From UBA12545 sp051024685 (GTDB taxonomy: Bacteria > Bacillota > DSM-521 > Neomoorellales > Neomoorellaceae): 64,000 nucleotides of DNA. The notes beneath the pieces were generated by a model, which was given only the letters and a program-made list of their open reading frames with translations, searched no databases and was not told the origin of the DNA. Both the position numbers and the translations under genes were made by a program. Of this stretch, positions 57,962-64,000 are shown piece after piece; position 1 is the stretch's first letter; each line of letters opens with the position of its first letter. Location of the stretch: the NCBI GenBank assembly GCA_051024685.1, contig JAZHPA010000009.1:12470-76469 (forward strand). The letters run 5' to 3'.

Positions 57962-59893
57962 TTATATCTGGTGAGCTATGCGCACGGCTTCATAGATGGC
58001 CTGAGTAATCCTGCGGGGTTTCAAGGCGTCTCCGATTACGAAGTAATCTATTCCCGAGCCCTCCATTTCCCTGGCCAGGGCATCTTCAGGCTGCGAACCC
58101 ACTGCGACTACTACGGTGTCCGCCTCCAGGGCCTCTTCACGGCCGTCGCGCTTGTATATGACCCGGCCGTCCCGGATGGCCGTTGCCTCCGCTTCCATTA
58201 TCGTCTTCACCCCTAACTCCTTAAGGCGTCCTAGAAGAAGGGGGGCCACCAGGGGGCCGATACCGGCCGCCACCTGAGGCAGCATTTCCAGGATGGTCAC
58301 TTCATGCCCCTTTTGCGCCAGGTACTCCGCCACTTCACAGCCCACCAGTCCTCCGCCGATCACCGTCACCCTCTTGCCGATCCCTTCTCTTCCCCGCAGG
58401 ACATCCCAGGAACTTACGACGTTTTCCCCACCGGCGCCGGGAATGTTTAACTCGGCCGGCCGGGCACCGGTGGCCAAGACCACTACCTCGGGATTTTCCC
58501 GGCGTATGCCCTCCAGGGTCGCCTCTGTGTTTAGGTGAACTTTTACGTTGAGTTTGGCCATTTGTGCCACCAGGTGTTGCCGGAATACGGCGATTTCACC
58601 CTTCTGGGGCGCGGCCGCGGCCAAACCGAGCTGGCCGCCCAGCTCTCCCTCTTTCTCCCACAGGGTTACCCGGTGTCCCCTCAGGGCCGCCACCCTAGCC
58701 GCTTCCATACCTGCCGGACCGCCTCCCACCACCAGGACCTTGCGGGGGCGTGCGGCTTTATCCAGCGGGAATTCGCGTTCAAAACCTGTACGCCCGTTTA
58801 CCGTGCACCCGATGGCATGGTCCAGGAAAAGCTCGTCAATACAGGCCTGGCAGCAGGCAATGCAGCGTCGGACCTCGTCCAGCCTGCCCTCTACCACCTT
58901 GCGGGGCATTTCCGGGTCCGTCAGCAATTCCCGGCCGAAGGAAATCAGGTCTGCCTTCCCCGCCGCCAGGATACTCTCGGCCACTTCCGGGTCGTTTATG
59001 CGCCCTACGGCTATTACCGGAATCTTCACCGCCGACTTGATGCCCTGGGCCAGGTCTACCAGGCACGCCCGCGGCAGGTACATAGGCTGGATAATCCAGG
59101 AGGCTGTTTCATACACGCCGGCGGAAACGTGAAGGGCGGCGATTCCCTCTTCTTCCAGCCTGCGGGCAAAGATCTTGGTCTCTTCCAGGGTAAGACCCCC
59201 CGGCACCTTCTCGTCGGCGCTCAGGCGGTAGAAGAGGGGATAGTCAACCCCAACCGCCCGGCGTACGGCCCGGACCACTTCCAGGGGAAAACGCATGCGG
59301 TTTTCCAGGGAACCCCCGTACTCATCATCCCGTTTGTTGGAATAGGGCGAGAGGAATTGGTTGAGGAGGTAGCCATGGGCGCCGTGGATCTCCACGGCGT
59401 CAAAGCCGGCCCTCTTGGCCCGCAGGGCTGCGGCCGCAAAGGCCTCCACCAACCTGCCTATCTCTTCCTTGGTCAACTCCTTGGGCGTTTCCCCCACCGT
59501 GGGATCGGGTATGGGCGAAGGGGCCAAAAGGGGCTGCCCGGTCACCGAGGACCTGGTCTGCCGGCCGCCGTGGTACAACTGGACGGCAATCCTGGCCCCC
59601 TGGGCACGGACAGCGTCGACTAGCCGGCGCAGGCCGGGTATAAGGCGGTCGGAATAAATGCCGAGTTCGTTCGTGAAGCCTTTCCCCGAAGGGTGTACAT
59701 AGGCCGCTTCCACGATGATCAATCCTACCCCGCCCCGGGCCCGTTCCGCATGATAGGCCACCAGCCGGTCCGTTACCGAGCCGTCGTGGTAGGCGTAGTT
59801 GGTCACCATGGGGGCCATAATCATTCTATTCTTAAGCTCCAGGCGGCCGATCTTAATGGGACTCCCCAGCAAGGTCAGGGGCTGCACGGGCAT
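57962..59893 (-). CDS. Old-yellow-enzyme family NADH:flavin oxidoreductase (2,4-dienoyl-CoA reductase type)
   Basis: 643 residues. An N-terminal FMN-binding TIM barrel (about 1-350: APMVTNYAYHDGSVTDRLVAYHAERARGG, FDAVEIHGAHGYLLNQFLSPYSNKRDDEYGGSLENR) is followed by a cluster motif RRCIACCQACID...AIGCTVN (four Cys for [4Fe-4S], plus one extra), then FAD (VLVVGGGPAGMEAARVAALRGH) and NAD(P)H (VTVIGGGLVGCEVAEYLAQKGH) domains. It reduces activated C=C bonds such as enoates or dienoyl-CoA; the substrate is not set by sequence. Single gene with a small partner downstream. Confidence 0.94.
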   Translation of the reverse strand: MPVQPLTLLGSPIKIGRLELKNRMIMAPMVTNYAYHDGSVTDRLVAYHAERARGGVGLIIVEAAYVHPSGKGFTNELGIYSDRLIPGLRRLVDAVRAQGARIAVQLYHGGRQTRSSVTGQPLLAPSPIPDPTVGETPKELTKEEIGRLVEAFAAAALRAKRAGFDAVEIHGAHGYLLNQFLSPYSNKRDDEYGGSLENRMRFPLEVVRAVRRAVGVDYPLFYRLSADEKVPGGLTLEETKIFARRLEEEGIAALHVSAGVYETASWIIQPMYLPRACLVDLAQGIKSAVKIPVIAVGRINDPEVAESILAAGKADLISFGRELLTDPEMPRKVVEGRLDEVRRCIACCQACIDELFLDHAIGCTVNGRTGFEREFPLDKAARPRKVLVVGGGPAGMEAARVAALRGHRVTLWEKEGELGGQLGLAAAAPQKGEIAVFRQHLVAQMAKLNVKVHLNTEATLEGIRRENPEVVVLATGARPAELNIPGAGGENVVSSWDVLRGREGIGKRVTVIGGGLVGCEVAEYLAQKGHEVTILEMLPQVAAGIGPLVAPLLLGRLKELGVKTIMEAEATAIRDGRVIYKRDGREEALEADTVVVAVGSQPEDALAREMEGSGIDYFVIGDALKPRRITQAIYEAVRIAHQI

Positions 59894-59969
59894 TTACCTC
59901 CTTAACGTTTAGTTTTCCCTGGTTATTATTTGCTGGGGAGAAAGATATTATTAAAATTTTGCCCGCCAA

Positions 59970-60740
59970 TTAGGGAGCGGCGACCCTGTTGACCAGGCTT
60001 CCCAATTCTTGAATCCTTATCTCAATCTCATCACCCACCTGCATACTCCCTACGCCTTCCGGGGTACCTGTCAGAATGACGTCCCCCGGGAGCAAGGTCA
60101 TGATTTGAGATATGAAGCTCACCAGGTGGGGCACGGGGAAGATGAGCTGAGAGGTCCTGCTGTCCTGCCTCAACTCGCCGTTGAGATAAGCCTGAATGGC
60201 CAGATCCGCCGGATCCACACCACGGACTATGTAGGGTCCTAAGGGTAAAAAGGTGTCAAAGGATTTGGCCCTGGTCCACTGCCCGTCCTTCTTCTGCAAA
60301 TCCCGTGCCGTCACATCATTGCCGATGGTATACCCAAAAATGTAATCCTCTGCTTCCCTCTCGCTGACACGGTGACAGGGCTTACCTATTACTACCGCCA
60401 GCTCGGCTTCATAATCCAGCCGGCCCACCATGGGCCAGTAAATGATCGATTCCCCCGGTCCGATTACGCTGGTAGGGGGTTTAAGGAAAATCACCGGTTC
60501 GGCAGGAAGCTCTTGTTTCATTTCTGCTGCGTGGTTTTTGTAATTCAGGCCTACACATACGGCCTTACTGGGCCGGCAGGGCGCCAGCAGTTTGACCCCG
60601 TCTAAAGGGAACGTTTGCCCTGTTTCACGGGGAGCATTAAAAATATCCCCTTCGAGGGCTACGATGGTATCCTGCTCCAGCCGGCCGTACAGGATCTCGC
60701 CCTTGTTGAGAAAGCGCACCAATCTCTCTACTGCGGCCAT
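59970..60740 (-). CDS. Fumarylacetoacetate hydrolase family protein
   Basis: 256 residues; the ATG at 60740 has GGAGG nine bases upstream (a GTG six bases earlier is closer than ideal). KAVCVGLNYKNHAAEMKQELPAEPVIFLKPPTSVIGPGE, YEAELAVVIGKPC, YTIGNDVTARDLQKKDGQWTRAKSFDTFLPLGP and TGTPEGVG are the FAH signature with metal-binding Glu, Glu and Asp. Members hydrolyse or decarboxylate 2-keto acids (acylpyruvates, oxaloacetate). Specificity unknown. Confidence 0.9.
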   Translation of the reverse strand: MAAVERLVRFLNKGEILYGRLEQDTIVALEGDIFNAPRETGQTFPLDGVKLLAPCRPSKAVCVGLNYKNHAAEMKQELPAEPVIFLKPPTSVIGPGESIIYWPMVGRLDYEAELAVVIGKPCHRVSEREAEDYIFGYTIGNDVTARDLQKKDGQWTRAKSFDTFLPLGPYIVRGVDPADLAIQAYLNGELRQDSRTSQLIFPVPHLVSFISQIMTLLPGDVILTGTPEGVGSMQVGDEIEIRIQELGSLVNRVAAP

Positions 60741-60865
60741 ATTCACAGTCCTCCTCCAGCGGGCAGGCGTGCTGCCCGGGATTGTTATACTTCCACCCGT
60801 CCCCCGATCGTCGGAAACACCATAAGTATAGCACCAACAACCGGTGAAATCCAGGGCCTCTAAAT

Positions 60866-61130
60866 CTGAGTTATCCCCACTTTTTGTAGGGCAGGCCTGC
60901 TTGGGCTTGGAAGCGAGCGACTAAACCTGAGCGGTAGCCAAACTTAGCAAGGCGAAAGGCGGAGGCAGGCCCGAGGCCATGAGAAACCTGCGGTCGGCAA
61001 CTGAGGCAGAATGCTTAAATTCTGCGGAGAACCTGCCGTAACCTTTAGCCAAGCGCTAGTTTGGCCCGCGAGGGAGGCCTTTGCGAGCGAAAGCCAAGCA
61101 GGCCTGGGATCAAAACTGGGGATACGTCAG
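60866..61130 (+). mobile_element. MITE family A, copy A3 (265 bp) with 9-bp target duplication
   Basis: Ends CTGAGTTATCCCCAC and GGGGATACGTCAG. Exact flanking repeats CCTCTAAAT at 60857-60865 and 61131-61139. Outer parts are almost identical to A1; a central block (about 60980-61055) is replaced by a different sequence, so A copies vary in the middle. The right duplication contains the stop codon of the remnant on the minus strand. Confidence 0.9.
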
Positions 61131-61133
61131 CCT

Positions 61134-61290
61134 CTAAATTTTGTCGAGGATGGGCTTGGCTTGGAGGGCGGCATAAAGATCGGCGTTATGCTGCTTGCCG
61201 TATTCCTCCAAGGGACCCAGTACGTCGGCGTAAAAGTCGGCCAGCTCCTGTTCCCCCGATTTAAGGAAAAATCGTAGGGCAGCAGGACAC
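61134..61290 (-). pseudogene. C-terminal remnant resembling a PucR/CdaR-type regulator
   Basis: In one minus-strand frame: PAALRFFLKSGEQELADFY, ADVLGPLEEYGKQHNADLY, AALQAKPILDKI then TAG. The FY-x-x-VLGPLxEY pattern resembles the end of PucR/CdaR-family regulators. No start codon with a ribosome site or N-terminal part is found upstream, so it is probably a fragment. MITE A3 inserted exactly at its stop codon. The assignment rests on a short match. Confidence 0.4.
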
Positions 61291-61398
61291 CGGAGGGGAA
61301 GTATACGGGAGGGAAGAGGGGTGGTAACCTTGACCGGATGGGGAGGGTGAAGACCACCTATCCGCCTGCCAAATAGGCGGGGCTTTCAAAAACTAATA

Positions 61399-61426
61399 GG
61401 CCGCTCCCGTAGCGGTGGAAGCGGCC
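61399..61426 (-). terminator. Intrinsic terminator after ndk
   Basis: On the minus strand GGCCGCT and AGCGGCC enclose further TCC/GGA pairing, followed by TATTAGTTTTT, about 40 bp after the ndk stop. Confidence 0.75.
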
Positions 61427-61464
61427 CGGCAATTCATTTAGCCCATCCCTGGAAGCATCCGGCC

Positions 61465-61884
61465 TTAAACCAGTTCCTCCGGCCGGAAATAGAGGGCGAT
61501 CTCCCTTTCGGCGCTGGCGGGGGAATCGGCCCCGTGAATGACGTTTTCCCCGGTCTCCAGGGCATAATCCCCGCGGATGGTCCCGGCAGCAGCCTCCTGG
61601 GGGTTGGTAGCCCCCATCATCTTCCGCAACCCGGCAATTACATTAGGGCCCTCCAGCACCATGGCCACCACCGGCCCCGAAGTTATATGCTCGATGAGCT
61701 CCGCGTAAAAGGGTTTATCCCGGTGCTCGGCGTAATGCTTTTCGGCCATCTCCCGCGAAAGGCGGAGCATCTTTAAGGCGACAATACGATAACCCTTGCG
61801 CTCTATACGGCTTATAATCTCTCCCACCAGCCCGCGGGCTACCCCCTCGGGCTTGATCATGCTGAAGGTGCGTTCCACTACCAT
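61465..61884 (-). CDS. ndk: Nucleoside diphosphate kinase
   Basis: 139 residues. ERTFSMIKPEGVARGLVGEII, the phosphohistidine in ENVIHGADSPASAEREIALYF (about residue 115) and LEGPNVIAGLRKMMGATNP are diagnostic. It balances NTP pools by phosphate transfer. The ATG lies inside the last codons of ftsH, with AAAGGGG as its ribosome site, so it is translationally linked to ftsH. Confidence 0.97.
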   Translation of the reverse strand: MVVERTFSMIKPEGVARGLVGEIISRIERKGYRIVALKMLRLSREMAEKHYAEHRDKPFYAELIEHITSGPVVAMVLEGPNVIAGLRKMMGATNPQEAAAGTIRGDYALETGENVIHGADSPASAEREIALYFRPEELV

Positions 61885-63836
61885 ACCCCTTTCAAGCAGA
61901 ATAGCTGGTACGTGAGCTTGAGCAGCAGATCTTTAGCGCTGCGGTCCGGGTCGGCAGGTTTAATATTGATGTTGAGCACCGGCGCCACCGACGCCGGAAC
62001 CCGGCCGTCTTCCCCGCCGGCCTCGCGGCTGCGGTTGTATTCCTCGATGATAGCCGTGAATTCTTCTGCTTCCAGGGTTTCCTTTTCCATCAAAGCTTTA
62101 GCCACCAGGTGCAGCTCTTCCATGTGGTCCTTCAGCATCTGCTCCGCCCGGTTGTAGCACTCATCAATAATGCGCCGGGCTTCCTTGTCGATGGAGAAGG
62201 CTACGGCTTCGCTGTAATTGCGGTCGCGGGCAATATCCCGTCCCAAGAAGACCGTCTCCTGCTTGCGGCCGAAGGTAAGGGGCCCCAGCTCCTCCGACAT
62301 CCCGAATTCGGTGATCATTTTCCGCACCAGTTCGGTGGCCCGTTCTAGATCGTTCTGGGCCCCGGTGCTCACCTCGTTCAGCACCAGCTCTTCGGCCACC
62401 CGGCCGCCCAAGAGCATGGTGACCTGGTCGAGGATCTGGGACTTGGTCATATAGCGCCGGTCTTCCTTGGGCAACAGCAGGGTATATCCTCCGGCCCGGC
62501 CCCGGGGGATAATGGAAACTTTATGGAGGGGGTCCGTATGGGGCAGGTAGTGCCCCAGCAGGGCATGGCCTGCCTCGTGGTAGGCCACCAGCCGCTTTTC
62601 GAATTCGCTGATCACCCTTGATTTCTTTTCCGGGCCGGCAATCACCCGCTCGATGGCCTCTTCCATCTCCTGCATGGAGATCTTCTTTTTGCCCCGCCGC
62701 GCGGCCAGCAAAGCAGCCTCGTTCACCATATTGGCCAGGTCGGCCCCCGTAAAGCCGGGGGTGCGCCGGGCCAGCACGTCCAGATCCACATTGGCGTCGA
62801 GGGGCTTGCCCCGGACGTGCACCTTGAGGATTTCCTTCCGGCCGTTGATGTCCGGCACGTCAACAACAATCTGACGGTCAAAGCGTCCCGGCCTCAAGAG
62901 GGCGGGGTCCAGGATATCCGGCCGGTTCGTAGCCGCTATGATGATAATTCCTTCATTGGGGCTGAAGCCGTCCATCTCCACCAGGAGCTGGTTTAACGTC
63001 TGCTCCCGCTCATCGTGGCCGCCCCCCAGGCCGGCTCCGCGCTGGCGGCCCACGGCGTCGATCTCGTCGATAAACACTATACAGGGGGCGTTTTTCTTGG
63101 CCTGGTCGAAGAGATCTCTGACCCTGGAGGCTCCTACGCCCACGAACATTTCCACAAAGTCGGAACCGCTGATACTAAAAAAGGGTACTCCCGCTTCCCC
63201 CGCCACAGCACGGGCCAGCAGAGTTTTTCCCGTGCCGGGGGGGCCGTAGAGGAGCACGCCTTTGGGTATCCTGGCTCCCAGCTCGTTAAATTTGCGGGGG
63301 TTCTTGAGGAACTCCACTATCTCCTCCAGCTCTTCCTTTACCTCGTCGGCCCCGGCCACATCTGCAAAGGTGACTTTGCGCTTGTCATCCGGCGTGTGCA
63401 GGCGGGCCCTGCTCCGGCCGAACTGCATCACCCGGGAACCCCCACCCTGGGTCTGCTGCATCATAAATAATACTAGCCCTACCAGTAAAAGAATGGGTAA
63501 AAAGGTACCCAGCAGGTTGGTCCACCAGGGCGCCTCGGGGGCGGGCAGCATCTTGGTGGGCACGTCTTTGCTGGCCAGAAGGTCGATCAGGTTTTGGGAA
63601 GGCAGGGCATTCACGGTAAACTTGGTGCCGTCCTTCAAAGTCCCCGCTATCTTATATATGTCCCTCTCCGGTGTAATGGTTACTTCCTGAACCTGGCCCT
63701 GCTCCACCAGCTGGTAAAAGCGCGTAAAATCCAGCTCTTCCACGGTTCTTTCTACTGGTGATGATATTCTTAAAATAGAAACAGCTAGCAGAACTATTAA
63801 CAGGTACACGGCCAGGTTCTTAAAAATGCGGTTCAA
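61878..63836 (-). CDS. ftsH: ATP-dependent zinc metalloprotease FtsH
   Basis: 652 residues from a TTG at 63836, nine bases after GGAGG. Two membrane segments (about 5-25 and 108-126) flank an extracytoplasmic domain; AAA+ module with Walker A GPPGTGKTLLAR (about 200), IVFIDEIDAVGRQRG and second-region-of-homology ATNRPDILDPALLRPGRFDR; zinc site HEAGH (about 419). Membrane-anchored quality-control protease. Transcribed from the promoter at 63883-63911. Confidence 0.97.
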   Translation of the reverse strand: MNRIFKNLAVYLLIVLLAVSILRISSPVERTVEELDFTRFYQLVEQGQVQEVTITPERDIYKIAGTLKDGTKFTVNALPSQNLIDLLASKDVPTKMLPAPEAPWWTNLLGTFLPILLLVGLVLFMMQQTQGGGSRVMQFGRSRARLHTPDDKRKVTFADVAGADEVKEELEEIVEFLKNPRKFNELGARIPKGVLLYGPPGTGKTLLARAVAGEAGVPFFSISGSDFVEMFVGVGASRVRDLFDQAKKNAPCIVFIDEIDAVGRQRGAGLGGGHDEREQTLNQLLVEMDGFSPNEGIIIIAATNRPDILDPALLRPGRFDRQIVVDVPDINGRKEILKVHVRGKPLDANVDLDVLARRTPGFTGADLANMVNEAALLAARRGKKKISMQEMEEAIERVIAGPEKKSRVISEFEKRLVAYHEAGHALLGHYLPHTDPLHKVSIIPRGRAGGYTLLLPKEDRRYMTKSQILDQVTMLLGGRVAEELVLNEVSTGAQNDLERATELVRKMITEFGMSEELGPLTFGRKQETVFLGRDIARDRNYSEAVAFSIDKEARRIIDECYNRAEQMLKDHMEELHLVAKALMEKETLEAEEFTAIIEEYNRSREAGGEDGRVPASVAPVLNINIKPADPDRSAKDLLLKLTYQLFCLKGVW

Positions 63837-63882
63837 AAGTTAGCCCTCCTCTCGCCCTGCCCCTTCGTCCATTTAGGTATAT

Positions 63883-63911
63883 ATTTTAGCACAAGGGAAA
63901 TATGATTGCAA
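63883..63911 (-). promoter_or_regulatory. ftsH: ftsH promoter
   Basis: On the minus strand TTGCAA (63911-63906), 17 bp, TAAAAT (63888-63883), with the start expected near 63876, 40 bp before the ftsH codon. Confidence 0.7.
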
Positions 63912-63923
63912 TTTGGCTGCGGT

Positions 63924-64000
63924 CTGACGTATCCCCACCTATGAAAAACCGCAACCCTGATTTTAGATGATTTAGGCTGCAGGAGAGGGTATTTCTGTCA
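63924..64000 (+). mobile_element. Possible left end of another CTGA-type transposon, cut by the window edge
   Basis: CTGACGTATCCCCA (63924-63937) is identical to the terminal sequence of family A (right end of A1 and A3, reverse complement). The following 60 bp do not match families A or B, so this may be the end of a different, possibly autonomous, member. The far end is outside the window. Confidence 0.5.

Noticed and set aside
58535..59623. Long plus-strand reading frame (362 codons)
   Set aside because: It is antisense to the OYE-family reductase, whose minus-strand frame has full domain support.
1..64000. tRNA, rRNA, CRISPR arrays or prophage
   Set aside because: No cloverleaf-like sequences, rRNA segments, regularly spaced repeats or phage structural genes were seen.

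Overview
The window reads as a chromosomal segment of a thermophilic, spore-forming-type Clostridia of the Moorella/Thermanaeromonas kind. The evidence is a formate-tetrahydrofolate ligase that closely matches my recollection of the Moorella thermoacetica enzyme, GC-rich coding with many TTG and GTG starts after strong Shine-Dalgarno sequences, an oxygen-sensitive gene set (hydroxylamine reductase, old-yellow-enzyme-type Fe-S reductase, MoaD, YedF) and the conserved Firmicutes order rpsF-ssb-rpsR-DUF2232-rplI-lonC-dnaB. No tRNA, rRNA, CRISPR array, complete insertion sequence or prophage was seen.

Layout. 1-4.5 kb: biotin uptake and ligation (bioY, birA) under a BirA operator, then pantothenate genes (DUF2520 dehydrogenase-panC-panD) behind an attenuator-like leader, and a TtcA-type PP-loop gene. 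4.6-9 kb: HD-GYP protein, YjbQ, a zinc-ribbon protein and accD-accA. 9-15.3 kb: hcp with a CRP/FNR-type operator, DUF763, and a tryptophan ECF transporter (trpP-ecfA1-ecfA2-ecfT) whose leader has all the parts of a TRAP attenuator. 15.4-19.2 kb: an agr-like peptide signalling cassette (membrane protein, AgrB, 43-residue cyclic-lactone propeptide), a membrane GGDEF/HD-GYP protein and TrmI. 19.8-29.8 kb: NfeD protease and slipin, the ribosomal/replication cluster, and a small siroheme-type Fe-S protein paired with a Cys-rich protein. 30-41 kb: MoaD, the DUF1659/DUF2922/YvrJ trio, CGGC-domain protein, DUF951, HEAT-repeat protein, YedF, M18 aminopeptidase, panB-CvpA, DUF441, the sulfolactate genes comA and comB, and an MFS exporter. 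42-49.5 kb: phoU-pstB under a PhoP-box array, fhs, and the NAD cluster nadA-nadB-nadC with its repressor niaR and a palindromic operator. 49.7-64 kb: a copper-amine-oxidase-N-domain protein, mtnA, EamA, a solitary DNA methyltransferase, a GH31 glucosidase, an OYE-family reductase, an FAH-family hydrolase, ndk and ftsH.

The most striking non-coding content is a set of short non-autonomous transposons (MITEs). Five 258-270 bp elements (two subfamilies) have CTGANNTATCCCCA-like ends; four have perfect and one a near-perfect 9-bp target duplication, all in intergenic DNA. The ends resemble those of IS10/IS4-family elements. A second family with GTGCTTCCGAAG-type ends has two 96-bp copies, one with a perfect 9-bp duplication and one in the hcp leader, plus a 259-bp relative. 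The left edge truncates bioY. The right edge holds one more copy of the CTGACGTATCCCCA end and may open another, perhaps larger, element.

Regulation is unusually readable here: BirA box, TRAP attenuator, CRP/FNR-type (HcpR-like) site, PhoP boxes, a NiaR-type operator and two structured leaders of unknown class can be pointed to directly.
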